From NCBI RefSeq assembly GCF_047948215.1, contig NC_134455.1:302516147-302580146 (forward strand): a stretch of 64,000 nt of DNA, given 5' to 3'. The DNA comes from Lycorma delicatula. Taxonomy: Eukaryota > Arthropoda > Insecta > Hemiptera > Fulgoridae. The position numbers were made by a program, and so were the translations under genes. Shown piece by piece: positions 47,000-59,479 of this stretch (the first letter of the stretch is position 1; every line of letters begins with the position of its first letter). The notes beneath the pieces are model-generated. The model had not been told where the DNA came from and made no database searches. It saw only the letters and a program-made list of their open reading frames with translations.

Positions 47000-49140
47000 A
47001 ATAGGTTATGAATATTCGGGGAGAACTTTGTGATACTGTCTGTGAATCAACATCTCTTCGGCTGGTTTTGAGCCCCAAGAACAAAGAGGGCTTTACGGTA
47101 CTCTTAATTACTTTATAGTAAACTATAATTTTTTAGTCTTGTCAAATAACATTCCATCTTATTGGGTCAATTTATTAAATTAAATATTTAATTCAATAAA
47201 TAAACGTTTAAGGACTCAAAAATCAAAGATTTTTTACTTAAAATAACAATATTTTAAAAATTTCATTTTCAAAATTAAATTACAACCGTATCTAATATGA
47301 ATGTAGATGACATGGGAATTTTAAAAAAAGTAGGGGGTCGGACTTTGAAATTTTTTTTTTTATTTTTAAATTTATTATATCTAGTCTTAAATTGGCATAT
47401 AAGTGTCAATACACAGAAAAAATAAAGTGGTAAAAACCAGTGTCAGCATGAAAGCCTCATCATATTTCTGAAGAGTTAAATTACAATTGTTTTAAAACCT
47501 TCTTCTGACAACATTCGACTGTTATAAATCACATTATAATACTTTTGTCATAAAACGTAAAAAAAAGGATTCTTTTCACAAAGCAAATAGTATTTGAAAG
47601 GTAAGCTGTGATAATTTTCAAATTTTAAAAAATTACCCTTACAACATAAAAAAAAATAATCTGTATAAAAATACTTGAATACCAGCCTTATCCTGTAATG
47701 TAATTATTGCACCACTAACAGGAATAGAAGCTTTTGTAAACTGTAAATTACACATCGAAGCCCAATTTCTCCTATCATCAAAGCATAGTTTCTTATTCGA
47801 TAAATTCCATTACACTCATTAAACTGGGGTGAAGCTCAACAACACACCATAGTCTGCAATTAATTACAGTAGAATAACCTTGTGTCACTTACTCATATGA
47901 ATAATATTATATCACCGTGGAATTAGAATCTAAATTTCTTTTCCTGTAATAGTTACAATATCAAAACACTACCCGTACTTTTAGGTGAGTATTTCAGAAT
48001 AATTCTTTTGCTCTATGAAGACAAAGGAAAAGAATTATTTTTACCGGTATGTTATTACACATATATACGTAAATATTCAAATAAAAATATACGTTATTTT
48101 ATATTAATTAATGATGCAAATTATTTACGTTTTAGTATCAAATTGTAAGATTTTAGAAATAGATATTCCTCATTTTCTTTTACTGTAGAATTATATATTT
48201 AAATTGATATACAGTTAGCTGCTTACAATCAAAAATTGTTGTTTTCTTACAACCAACATTTTTTAACAGCAAAAGATCTGCTATTCTTATTATACTAGCA
48301 TTCCGTATTACATGTAATTAATTCGAAAAGTTTTTCCATTAACTTAGACTATGAAATACAATTTAAAATAAACTATCAAAATCACTGAATTTAAACTTTA
48401 AAAAAATTGACTTATATGAAAATAAGAATTTTATTTTGAAATAAGGTTACGCTTACATCATTGATTTAGTAATTTACAAAACAACCCGATTTGCATCGAC
48501 CAACAAGGGTGGCTCTTTTGACCTCGAGTGAAACCATTCAACTGTCTTTCCCACTTTACTGCACGTAAGCCACTTATCAAAAAGATTGAAGTTCATTTGT
48601 ATTTGACACCAACTTTCTTATAATTTTTACCATCAGTTATTTTAATTGTAAATTAAAATAAATAATAATCCCTGTTGTTATTAGTTAAAAAGTCACTAAT
48701 TATTATACTATGTAAGATATGTAATATTTACGGGTTTAATTTATTTTCTGTCAGTGCGATTTCTTTATAGATGTTGGTAATTATTATTTGTTTTACTTTA
48801 CTACCAGCAGTCAAAAATAGTTGCGGTCTAAGTTTTCTGGAATGCTTGAATATCTTAGATTCTGTGGCAGAAATCACCTACTCATCAAAAAAATAATAAT
48901 TTTAAAAATGATTAACCATTTCTTTTTCTTAAAAAGAACACATAAGTCATTCTTTGAGTTCTTAAACAAATATGAACCATAAAACGAATACTCTATGTTT
49001 TTGTATAAAATATATTTTCTTAAACTCCTCTACTGAGAGTGTTTCTCATAAATGAAAGAAAATGAAATTTCAACCCGAAAAATGTTGGTCCAAAATATAT
49101 ACCTAGTGCTATTAACTTTGTATAAAGAAAGTTCTGACCT
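47000..49140. other. AT-rich DNA, no gene seen
   Basis: A less AT-rich patch at 48480-48570 is not assignable. Nothing else is supported. Confidence 0.5.
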
Positions 49141-49149
49141 ATTTAATGA

Positions 49150-50170
49150 ATTTCAATTGATAATTTGATATCAATTGCAATTTTCACTGGAAAACGATCA
49201 TTTCCACAGACCTCTTCTAAAACCTTGAAATGTACTTTGGTTTTATCAATGCACTTACAAAAGGTAAACGTATAAAGCACTTCGATCAGTCTCTGGCGTT
49301 AAAATAAGTTCCTGAGCCGTTGTCTATATAACAAATTTATTATTTAAAAGGAACTTTTCCAACTCTCTTTCCCGGGGATCAATTTGATCCAACTCCAAAT
49401 AAGATTGTGCCAATAAAGTCGCCCATTAATAGTATGGGGGGAGGAAACTGAGCAATCAAACGAATTAAGTCATCCTCCTTCAAATTAAAATTTAGCAAGT
49501 TGACGCTAATATGGCTACCCCACCTCTAACTCTTATATTTGGCGGTTGATCATGCCGAAAAATATTATCTCTTCTTAAGTAGCAATTTACATCTCGGCAG
49601 GAAATGTGTAGACATATACAAACTGGGCCCACATCTGTAGGAAACATTGGTGCTCAAGGATGTTTGACAAACAACCACTGATGTTCCATTGAAGAATCGA
49701 CTCGTTTATATTAGGCAGTTAGTTAAATTCCGGGTTTGCCCTTTGGCCAACCCTTTTTCCTCTCCTTTTACATCCTAAAAACTGTTTAATGCTCTAAAAT
49801 TATGTCATCGCCGTGTAACTCACACCCTCCGAGACGAAGACCAAGGAAAGAGGACGGGCAAGGCTCGGCGCTCTGTGTAGGCGCTGACTCAAAGACGAGA
49901 GCTGGAAAGAACCCACGAAGGGGGTCGCATCAGCTGCCACCTCGGAAAGGGAGGAAACAGTTACCTTTTTTGTGGTTTTAGATGGTCTCTGTAGTGTAGG
50001 TTGTGTGAGAAGAATCTGAGAAACCTGAGAAGAACATAATTCAAAGCCTTCTTAGAAGGTTTCGAAGCAACCATCTTCTTAGCTGGTTCATCTGACAGAT
50101 TAGCTAACATAAACTTCATGATTGTCTGTTTTTGTTCTGCTCTGATGCGCTTTTGCTTTCACTCAAAACA
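49150..50170 (-). pseudogene. Jockey-type LINE remnant: ORF1 end and endonuclease
   Basis: The minus strand repeats the junction seen at 12776-13400. A decayed Ser/Pro-rich ORF1 end lies at about 49710-50150, then WNISGCLSNILE (start of ORF2), ICICLHISC-like sequence, HDQPPNIRVRGGVAILAST, and the endonuclease block LIRLIAQFPPPILLMGDF followed by IGTILFG. In active AP-type endonucleases the block is GDFN, but here the Asn is replaced by Ile. DNGSGTYFNARD follows near 49330-49290. Many stops and frameshifts. The RT is absent. Confidence 0.65.
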
Positions 50171-52200
50171 CTAGTATCAGTAATGCTAGTAAGCATTATT
50201 ATCGTTAGTGCTAGCCCATTTTTTTAGACTTTAGACTAATGAACTATACGTACTATAAACTATAAAGTATTCTTTAACATTTTGTTACAGGTTACAATAA
50301 AAAGTAGAACATTTAAGCTTTAATATATAATCTTGATATCGTTCTCATGTTTAATTTTTATTTTTTATTTTTATAATGTTGTAGTACGTTAGTTTGCATG
50401 TTAAATAAAAATAATATTCAATAAAAAACAAAGTATATTGGTAAAATCGAATTACTGTAACGGATTTTTCGTTATTTCATAACAAAATTATCGATACATG
50501 AAATAATTGAGGTATCGATTATTGTTTTGAATAGTGTTTTGATTAAATAAATCATTCGTTTATTGAAACAAACACTGCTTGTAATCGTGTTACTATATTG
50601 TTAAATTTTATATGTTTATATACTTATGTCATTTTATAACTTAAAATAATTTTTTTTCTTAAAGTTGTTTATATGATTATAACGATACTAGTATAATATT
50701 TCCCGTGTTTATAACTAATAAAATCTTGTATGTAATGCCTTCACGTTCAATTTCATAACATTTAATTTGATAATTTATTTTGCAACTTCCATTATTATTC
50801 TTGAAACTACAAAGTTTTCTTTATTGTTATATGCTAGGTGCACTAATGTTACACAATATGGAGATTAGGGGTTTTATAAAGTAAGTTATATTTTGTAAAG
50901 AACAATATTTTTTTTAATGAATTGAAAAAATATACATATAAAATGATAAGATAACTTTTAGTCGTATATGTATTTTTTTAATTTTAAGTGAAATTAATAA
51001 AGTTAAGAGAAGGTAATGTTGCTTAATTTTAATACAGTTGATTAATTTTGATGTTGGTGTTTACTTTAAATTTACTTATAAATTGAAGTTAAAGTATATA
51101 TGAATATAACCTAAGAGTATTAATGTTATAAAAGTAGGAAATAAAAGTCAGATAACTGTAATTAAAATTATTAAAAAAAGAGTTGTTTTATAAGGAAAAA
51201 ATCAGAGGAATAATTATATAAAGAATACTAAGTTAATTTTCTTATAGTATTTTTGCTTCTATAAATGTTATTTTATCTATTTTGGCAATAAAACGAAATC
51301 AAAATTAAATGTAACAAATTATGAATATTTTACGCCAAGAAAAGTAAAAAAAAAAGGATAAAATATTATTTGGTTACAGTCCGGAATTAAAAAAGGAATC
51401 ATCCAAAAAGATGATTCAGATATTTTGTATTAAATGAAAATACCGTAAGAAAGAAAGAAAAACTCCCTATATCAATGGCCTACTACTTGAATCTGTTTAC
51501 GTTGTAGAAGTAAGGTGTTAAAAAGAATATATTTTGTATTAGAAGTACGGCAGGTAGATCAACTTAAAATGTAATTAATCCTAGTTTTTAGAATGAAAGT
51601 TAATAAATAAAAAAAATAATAACTGTATAAAATAGTAAATATATGTATTAATTTAATTTTAATTTTTTTTTTCTTTTGCTGTAGGACAAAATTTTAAAAT
51701 CGGTTTCTCCTGACGAAACTAATAATATGTTAAAATATCACATGAGAGAGAGCCAAGCAATGATGACTCCCTACAAAAACAAACAGAAAATTAGTGTAAT
51801 AGCAGTATGCGCCAATGATAATAGACATACTTTCAGTGAGAACTAAGCTCCAGTAAATACCCTTTATGTCATAAGAACTATTATCACTGGGTTCTATAAC
51901 TTGTCCATTCTGGGAACCAAATGTGTCCAATACATTTAATTGGATGTATTTTATCAAATAGAAGATCCTCATGCATATATGAACACAAGTAGACAAACGA
52001 ACAAATTAAAAATTAAACACAGACATAAATAAATGCCTGAAAAAAGCGAATATAAATAAATTCAAATACGACAAACAGTTAAAACAACAACAGTAAATAG
52101 GTATCAGTAATGGATACAAAAAACAGTACCAGAAAAAGATAAATACACAAGATACAAAAAGTATTGAAAAAAAATCATCACCAAGGCCAAGCACATGAAC
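50171..52200. other. AT-rich DNA, no gene seen
   Basis: No gene or element supported. The minus frames at 51730-52209 are hydrophobic low-complexity translations of AT-rich DNA. Confidence 0.5.
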
Positions 52201-52205
52201 TCTTT

Positions 52206-53115
52206 TCAACTCCCTAACAGGTTCAGTAAAAGGGAATTTACATGTATATTTAGCCTAACCATGTATTTAAAACTGAAACGGTCGATCTCATCCCGAACAT
52301 ACGGGACTCCCAGATATTCATATATTTCAGAATTCCTGACGTACCAAGACGGTTGGATCACTTTCCTCAGTATCTTGTTCAGTAATCTTTGCATCACTTT
52401 AATATTGCTGTTATTAGTCATCCCCCAGAGCTGAATCCCAAACGTCCATATCGGTTTCAAGAAGGTCCTATATAGAAGGACTTTGTTAGAAAGAGACAAC
52501 TGAGAACCTCTAACTACTAGCCAACACAACACATACGCTTGAATTTCTGGGGGGGTCAATCTGTTTCTTCTCCAGTACGTGACCTCTCCACGTTTTCTGT
52601 CGATTGGGTGTAAGCAAAGGTATTTCTCGCTAGTTATATGAGGGATTTCAACGTTATACAAGTAGACGGGAGGGCATTCTCCTCTCTTAGTCGTAAAAGA
52701 AAGGTGGGGAGATTTCGCCGGATTGACTTTCATCTTCCATTTATGTACTACGTACTGATTGCATCTAACGCCAACTGAGGCTTCTCGGAGGCTACAATCC
52801 GGCAAGTGCTAACATCCCGTATCATCCAAATACGATGCAATTACAACAGATTCTGAACAAGTATACACTAGGAATAAAACCGGTCTCAATACTGAGACTG
52901 CGGCACTCCCGATGCATTTTCAAAGAAGTTAGATAGATCTTAATTATACCTAACCTGCGAGAAGCGACCATCTGAGTAAGTTTGGAGAATCAAATAATAA
53001 GCCTGATGAAGGTAAGATTTCAATTTTTGTTCTTGCCTTGTATGTGTCCTATAAAATTATTTTCTCGTATCACCTGAGAAATTATTTTATAGCATTCTGT
53101 GGTGTTAGTGAAAAG
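52206..53115 (-). pseudogene. Jockey-type LINE reverse-transcriptase C-terminal half
   Basis: On the minus strand, from about 53110: TECYKIISQVIREN, then LHQAYYLILQTYSDGRFSQV, SGVPQSQY (canonical GVPQGS, damaged), LRPVLFLVYTCS, and the catalytic box IASYLDDTG (Y-x-D-D). A 199-codon frame (52805-52206) follows with WKMKVNPAKSPHLSFTTKRG, IPHITSEKYLCLHPID, SNKVLLYRTFLKPIWTFGIQ then LWG, and ILRKVIQPSWYVRNSEIYE near the C-terminus. This is the normal end of a jockey ORF2. Stops and frameshifts lie upstream of the long frame. The long frame suggests fairly recent decay compared with other LINE scraps here. Confidence 0.8.
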
Positions 53116-53159
53116 CCGAAGCTGTTTGCGTCGTCACTACGGATTCCAACAATACATTT

Positions 53160-53640
53160 AGCTTTGTAATGTCAGCATTTCCTAACAACAGGAAAATGTT
53201 CTGCCTGTTTTACGGCTGCGGTAGGCTCCTCCGTCGGTAGATGCTTGTAAAGATTAATAAGAGGTATGTTGTCGCTAACATCACCTCGGAACATATTTAG
53301 TGTACGTAAAATAGGAATAGTTTGCCACTCAAGAGCCACTGTACGAAGATCCATGATGTCCTACCCAGATCCAGTTTCACTCCCTGAGATTCCACTCATG
53401 TTGTCAATGATCTTATCCCTAATCAGTTTGCGTCGGGTAACGTTTTTTAAGTATCCGTTGTAGAATAAAATAAAGATACGCGTTTCCTAGTAATTGGTGA
53501 AGAAAAATTCACACACGCCGTTTCACCGTTGTTATCCGAACCAGTCCAAAGCTGTTCAATAGCAGCGGGCTAGGCAATTGGATTTGAAGCCCAATAAGGT
53601 TCATTCAATTAATAAAAAGAAAGCAGTTACCCACACATTA
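53160..53640 (-). other. Coding-like stretch upstream of the jockey RT, unassigned
   Basis: Minus-strand frames give ETACVNFSSPITRKRVSL and, after stops, LEWQTIPILRTLNMFRGDVS (53172-53354). The base composition matches the adjacent RT remnant, so this may be the degraded linker or first RT blocks of the same element, but the motifs are not recognisable. Confidence 0.3.
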
Positions 53641-53644
53641 AGCA

Positions 53645-55490
53645 CCAATTTTTTTACAGCGGAGAAGGTAAACTTGTTTAATATATGGTGTCTGATAATA
53701 AATATCTACTCTCAATTCGACACCGAGATTAAAATAAATTTCACGAAGAATAAATGAATAAATCCATCACAAACAAATAAAATAATAAATGTTCAATTAA
53801 AAAATGATATTAAAAAATAAAATGAGATACTAAACTGAACAAATTAAAATTTTCAACATTTAAAATAAAAAATATTTATATGAAAGTGAATTTATAAAAT
53901 ATTGTTATCCAACGAAATTTTTGCAAGATAAAGCAAGAACGGACTACATGAAACGGCCCTATGAAACTAGAATGACATCCTTGGTTAGCGGAAGGAAACA
54001 ATTTCAGTCGGTTTAAAGGATAAGATAAAAATCGAATACAAAAAGATAAATTAAATAAGAATAAATTAACAAAATTTTTAACATATAGATTGATTTATTC
54101 TGTGTGGCACTTTCTTATAAGTTTGTTTCAAAACTTTTATTTAATTTGTATTATAATTTTTTTTAAATATATATATATATATTTATATACATCTCGTACT
54201 GTTATCGCTATTAAATTATAGCAAGATACAATTAATTAATTTTATAATTCACCTAAATACAAAAATAACTTATCATTTTATAATTAAAGACGTTTTTTCA
54301 TAATGAGGGTTTTATTTATTGTAACATTTTAATAGTATGTATAATAACGAACGATAAAATATAAAGATAAAAACAGAAGTGACTGTACCACTCTTTGCAA
54401 AATTTTCTATACACTCTCTCTCTCTTTCTCTCTCTCTCTTTTACTTATCTCTCTTAATGGTATCGCACGTAGAAAAGGTAAGAATTAGAGTATGATCTAG
54501 AAGTGAAAATAAGGAAAACGTTCACAAGAATATTAATAAATATTAGCATTTTTAGTTTATGTTTCACAGATTTTCTCAAAATTAAATTCTTCAAAAATTT
54601 TATTTGTTTACTGGCAATTTAAAGAAATGATTGAAAATCAAAACTAAGATGTTCTTTGTGACACACTCTGTAGATATATGTTACAGTAACACTACGTAAA
54701 TCATGACTGGGTCATCCTTATATGGATAAATATTATTACCAATCCTCGTACTGGTTGTATTAAACGTAATATTGTAAAACATAAACTTTAAAAAAATAGT
54801 ATTTATAAAGTAAATAGAAGTAATAATAATAGCCACTAAATTTACTAGTCTGTTCTATTGAACAAATATTGCATAATATTTAGTTATCTGTTGTCCTTTC
54901 CGAAAAGCTTAGAAAAGGACAAAATGGATGTTCCTGTTTTCAATGTTATTGGTAGAATCGTTATTCGAGGAATAAGAGACCGGTTGGTTCGATATCGATT
55001 GTTATCTGCTTGTGTAACTACTTTGTATGACGACTGATCTTGAAGAACATCCTACTAATTCAAGGATTTATTAAATACTGAAATTGTAGAAAATCAAAAT
55101 TGTCAACCATCGGAATAGCCACAATTAGAACATAAATTGTGATGAGCTAATTGTTGGGTCATCGGTATAGACCAATAATTGATTCTTAATTAACGAAACT
55201 TCGATACTCCGGAAACTATCGGTATAATTGATGTAATATTGCTGAATTGTTCAGTCCAACCGAAGTACTGAATCTTCGGTATTTTGAACAGTATAAATAT
55301 GCTGATACTATAAACATCATAAGTTGACCTCCAGTATATTCGAATTTGATTGGGATACGTATCCAAAAGTAACGTCTTCTTCAAATTTTTCAAACGAAAC
55401 TTAACTTTTCAACTAATTTTATAAAATTAGATTTGGCTAAATATGCGTAAAATGAATGTAAGGAAAGTAAATAACTGAGAGACATTTTGG
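53645..55490. other. AT-rich DNA with small repeats, no gene
   Basis: Holds an AT tract (about 54165-54182), a CT tract (about 54411-54440) and a hairpin formed by TTGTCCTTT (54891-54899) and AAAGGACAA (54914-54922). Nothing coding supported. Confidence 0.5.
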
Positions 55491-55499
55491 GCAGTCATA

Positions 55500-55665
55500 C
55501 ACCGTCTGCCCAAAAAGGAGAGTAATGTATTTAGGGTGTATATACATGTATGTACGTTTGTTCCACCGTAGCAGCTCTTCGGCTGAATCGATTTAGATGG
55601 AATCTTTACGTTACGGGGAGTGTCATAGAAGATATGTAAACATGAATATATGTGTATATGTGTGT
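55500..55665 (-). repeat. Interspersed repeat (copy 2, minus orientation)
   Basis: Reverse complement of the segment at about 6765-6900. It shares, among others, GCAGCTCTTCGGCTGAATCG and GAGTGTCATAGA. It runs into a GT-rich region on the right. Confidence 0.6.
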
Positions 55666-55695
55666 GTGTATGTATGTATGTATACGTGTATACGC

Positions 55696-55697
<2 letters not shown>

Positions 55698-55767
<70 letters not shown>
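55698..55767. repeat. GT dinucleotide microsatellite, about 70 bp
   Basis: About 35 GT units without interruption, the longest simple repeat in the window. It lies directly before the solo arm that begins near 55776. Confidence 0.95.
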
Positions 55768-55769
<2 letters not shown>

Positions 55770-55775
55770 TGATTG

Positions 55776-56250
55776 CAGGTGACTCAAATGGAAAGGGAAA
55801 TAATCTGGAACTGATTTTTGAGCTTGAGTAAGGATAAAGGTACAAACATATGCGAAAACGTTTTGTTATCGAGTTAACACTAGCGAAAAATTTCGCGTGA
55901 ATTTTTGTTCCCCCGGTAAAATTTCAGTACACTAGGAGTAAAGATGATGGATTCTTATGTTTTTGACCTGAAAAATCGAATAAAACAAGACCCAGAACTG
56001 CATTTCTCGTAGATTTCTTGATATCAAAGTAAAAAGAAAAATTTGGTGACGAAAAACATTTTTTTTAGGTTTGAAGTATAATAAGTTTATTAAATGACTA
56101 ATAAATGAGTAAATTTTATTATAAACCCGTAGAAACGTTTATTCTAATAAAATTGATTTAATAAAGTCTATGAAAAACAACAAAAAAAATCGAATTTTAT
56201 TAATAGCATACTTAAAAAATCTTATGAATTTGTAAAAATTAAAAATAGCT
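55776..56250 (+). repeat. Solo arm of the long-TIR DD41D transposon family
   Basis: Matches the reverse complement of 11060-11567 from its outer edge. AGGTGACTCAAATGG corresponds to GTGATTCAAGAATT there, then GAGCTTGAGTAAGG, ATATGCGAAAACGTTTTGTT, ACTAGCGAAAAATTTCGC, TTGATTTAATAAAGTCTATG and the inner part. No second arm and no transposase follow. A GTR trinucleotide tract and an R1 element come next, so this is a solo arm or one end of a disrupted copy. Confidence 0.65.
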
Positions 56251-56254
56251 TCTT

Positions 56255-56328
56255 ATAGTAGTGGTAGTGGTGGAAGTGGTGGTAGTAGTAGTGTTGGCAG
56301 TGGTAGCAGTGGTAATAGGTAGTAGGTA
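56255..56328. repeat. AGT/GGT trinucleotide array, left part
   Basis: An imperfect trinucleotide array of GTA/GGT-type units, split by the R1 element. The array resumes at 60688-60724 with pure AGT units. Confidence 0.85.
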
Positions 56329-56842
56329 CTTTCCCGACGCAGAGTATTACTCTTTATGACTCTGTTGTTTGGCGTCCTCACGGGTCTAGCCTCTGCAGCT
56401 TATCTGTTCGCTGGACTATAGAACTACACTACACACATTATACACAATTTACAACACCAGCTTTCTACCAAGTACACATGATGATGTTGAGAAATTTAAC
56501 GAACCACAACCACAACCCAAGGTGGGAACTATCGTGCCGATGGATAGTTTGCCCTCCGTAGTGAGTCTCGAACGATGTCCTCTGGGAACATGGACGAACC
56601 CAGATGTATTGTAGCCTAGTGCCAGTACGCGAGCGCTTTGCTGGGGTGGTCATGTATATACCGATACTCGTGGGAACTTTATGCAGTGTCTAAAATCAAA
56701 TAAAACTGTATAGTTGGTGGTCCATCCCAAAAAAACCACCAACAAAATAAAGGAGGAAGAGAAAGAACAAGATCAGGTTTTCCGACCGAGAAAGAGTCTA
56801 CCGAGGTCACAGGCAAAGGAGATATGAGCCAAAGTATAAATA

Positions 56843-58740
56843 ATGAGAAAGGAGGATCGATCATGCGCTGCGGGAAAGCCAGGTGCAACGATGGTGGGTT
56901 CTTCAACTCAGAGAACTAGGTCTAATAGAAGAAGGAGAGGAGTTGGCAGAGAAGAGGTGGATTATACAGAAGAAGGATGTGAGTATATTGAAATACTTAC
57001 AGAAATGAGATTGCAAGTCACCAAGTTAGGTAAACTGGTAGATGCAAATCCTAATACTAAACTTGAGATTAAGGATTGTTCAGCTAAGTTAACTGAAATT
57101 GTGAGACGAAGTAACCGTACCGCTTCAGCGGTATGGTTACTCATGTACAGCGACAGAACCGGTGCGCGAAGTAGGAGAAATGGCGGTACAGACTGTGGAG
57201 CTACAGGCTGTGCAGAGCGATAAGAAATTACTGGACCAAATAGTAAATGTGGTGCATGAGGATGATATTCCAGAGCTTGTCGCAAAGAGATAGCCAGCAG
57301 AATTTTTCACCAACTGCAAAGAAACCAAGAGTTCGATATTCGAAAAGGTTACAGAGGATGTAGTGGTGGTCCTTGATTTGGCTAAGGATGCCAAAGAGAC
57401 TAGGGGAGAATACATCAAGAAGTTGATATGGATCGAGCGGTGTCAGTAAGCAGACTACTCCGACAAGACAAGTTGAGGTGAGGACAAGTAGTTGTTGATA
57501 AAGGGCAGTCCAAGGTCCTGTTAGGGGAAGTGAATGAAGAAAAGTCGAGAACATGCTACATGGTGGTAGTAGATTCAACTTCGGGGGACGAGGCCGTTGA
57601 AGGACTTGCACAGAACTCTGAAGAAGGTACAAGAGCTAAATGTTGATGTCTACGGGACTAGTACCAACCAGGTTGGCTGGATCATGAAGAAACTGTTGGA
57701 GTACATCAATAGAAAACCGGATAGTAGGTGTGAACCCACCGGGTTGGTCTAGTGGTTAACGTGTCTTCCCAAATCAGCTGATTTGGAAGTCGAAAGTTAC
57801 AGCGTTCAAGTCCTAGTAAAGCCAGATATTTTTACATGGATTTGAATACTAGATCGTGGATACCGGTGTTCTTTGGTGGTTGGGTTTCAATTAATCACAC
57901 ATCTCAGGAATGGTCGAACTGAGAATGTACAAGACTAACACTTCATTTACACTCATACATATCATCCTCATTCATCCTCTGAAGAATTATCTAAACGGTA
58001 GTTACCGGAGGCTAAACAGGAAAAAGAAGGATAGTAGGTGTGAGATCTACTTAGATGATACAGGGATGCGTAACAGAGTAGACAAATGAAGACAACAAAC
58101 CTACGAAGGGTCGGGAGCAATTGTCTTTAAATCAGAGGGAACCTGCTACGCGGATCTTCTTAAGAAAATAAAGAATGATCTACAAAGAGAAGACTTAGAC
58201 TTAGAGAAGACTTAGGGGAGGTGTTATCGATAAAGAAAGGGCCGGGTGAAGACGTGCATATCAGGTTGAAAGGATCAAGTGCTCACATTGAGGAAGTACA
58301 GAGAAAAGTAAAGGACAGGCTGACGGGAACCAAAGTGGCTGCAAAGGCGAGGCACAAACCGTCGTACTTGCACATTAAAGATCTAGAGGAGGATACCTCG
58401 GAAGAGCAGATAGCAGCGGCGATAAAAGAAGTCGTTGAAGACAGGGAGGTGTAGGTGAAAGTTACGTCAATCCGGTAGGCATATGGAAAAACCAGGAATG
58501 TTACAGTAATGTTGGCTAGTGGCAAAAATAGTAGAGAAGGGACGGATTCAAGTGAGCTGGGTAAGGTGTCGTGTTACCCGATGGAAGGTTGAGAAAAGGT
58601 GCTACAGGTGTCAGGAGACGAGGCATGTAGCAGCTGATTGTAGTGGCCTGACAGAAGGGGGAGTCTGTTTTCGATGTGGTGAAACAGGTCATGTGGCGAA
58701 GGGTGCATGGAGAAATTGAGGTGTCTGGTGTGTAAAAAAG
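56843..58740 (+). pseudogene. R1-clade ORF1 (Gag-like with CCHC knuckles), broken
   Basis: The frame at 56843-57223 gives a basic N-terminus (RTRSNRRRRGVGREEVDYTE) and a helical region. Another frame continues with PAEFFTNCKETKSSIFEKVT and DVVVVLDLAKDAKETRGEYI (57290-57420), then LKDLHRTLKKVQELNVDVYG. After the SINE come VHIRLKGSSAHIEEVQRKVK, LHIKDLEEDTSEEQI and the zinc knuckles: CYRCQETRHVAADC and CFRCGETGHVAKGA (its last Cys replaced by Ala), then CLVCKKESHRMGNARC in the next frame. This is the standard ORF1 layout of R1/TRAS-type LINEs, a nucleocapsid-like RNA-binding protein. Several stops and frameshifts, plus the SINE, disrupt it. Confidence 0.75.
57734..58028 (+). mobile_element. tRNA-derived SINE with 15-bp target duplication
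   Basis: GGATAGTAGGTGTGA is repeated exactly at 57719-57733 and 58029-58043, on both sides of a 295-bp insert in ORF1 of the R1 element. The insert starts with a tRNA-like head: A box TGGTCTAGTGG (57745-57755), B-box-like GTTCAAGTCC (57804-57813). It ends with CATCCTCTGAAGAATTATCT and CCGGAGGCTAAACAGG, then an A-rich tail. The 3' part matches the SINE at 43756-43910. The perfect duplication shows target-primed integration into the R1 copy after that copy was in place. Confidence 0.85.
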
Positions 58741-58758
58741 AGAGCCATCGGATGGGAA

Positions 58759-59400
58759 ATGCCCGTTGTAAAGTTCAAAATGTTTAGTTTTTTACAATTA
58801 AATACAAATCGGAGTGCGGCGTCCCATGACGTCCTTTGCAATATTTATAGGAGAAAGAAGGTAGATATGCTTATAGTGGCTGAACCCAACCTTAGGCTAT
58901 TACAACAGGTTGGTGGGGTATCAGATAGCAGTAATGATGCCGCCTTATATAAGAGTAGCGATGTTGTGGCACTTGCAACAGGAGCCGGGAGGGACTTTGT
59001 GTGGATGGAGCTACAGACGGCTGTTGTCTTCAGTGTCTACTTTTCATCCAATAGTAGTATACAGGAGTTTGAGAACGCATTGGAAGACCTGGCAGTGATC
59101 CTAAGGGGGTGTGATAAAGATAAAATTGTTGCCGGTTACTTCAATGCAAAGAACGTGACTTGGGGAGGTCGTGCCACCGATCAGAGTGGGCAGTTATTGG
59201 AGGAACATATGGCTGAGATGGACCTCTTTTGCTTAAACGACGAGGAACAACCGACATTGGTTAGGAAGAGTGGTGTTTCATACGTGTACGTAACCTTCGT
59301 CTCCCCGAGATTTATCGAAAAAGGATGAAGATGGAGCGTGATGGACGAATCACTAGGTAACCACGAAGTGATCTCCTTCCAGCTGAGAGCTGGTCAAGTT
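58759..59400 (+). pseudogene. R1-clade ORF2 endonuclease domain, inactivated
   Basis: From 58759: FLQLNTNRSAASHDVLC (metal-binding N-terminal block), MLIVAEPNLRLL (the Glu block), ATGAGRDFVWMEL, VVFSVYFSSN, IVAGYFNAKNVTWGG, DLFCLNDEEQPTLVRKSG and, after a stop at 59326, WSVMDESLGNHEVISF. It is an APE-like endonuclease of the R1 type, which nicks the target DNA. Two conserved blocks are damaged: GDFN reads GYFN (catalytic Asp replaced by Tyr), and SDH reads GNH near 59370. ORF1 overlaps it by the usual short frame-shifted junction. Confidence 0.8.
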
Positions 59401-59479
59401 CAAATGATAACTCCCCGTAAGGGAAAAGTAATCTCTACAAGAAGGGTAATAGTTTTTAGGGAAGTGATGTTAGAAGGCC

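Noticed and set aside
52006..52209. Minus hydrophobic frames resembling membrane proteins
   Set aside because: Phe/Tyr/Leu-rich translations of AT-rich DNA with no start context or homology. They abut the jockey end, probably its 3'UTR.
55597..55845. Overlapping frames across the GT microsatellite giving poly Cys-Val or Thr-His proteins
   Set aside because: They are translations of the GT/CA repeat and have no independent support.
57228..57632. 134-codon minus frame with hydrophobic segments
   Set aside because: It lies antisense to the R1 ORF1, whose sense-strand motifs explain the sequence.
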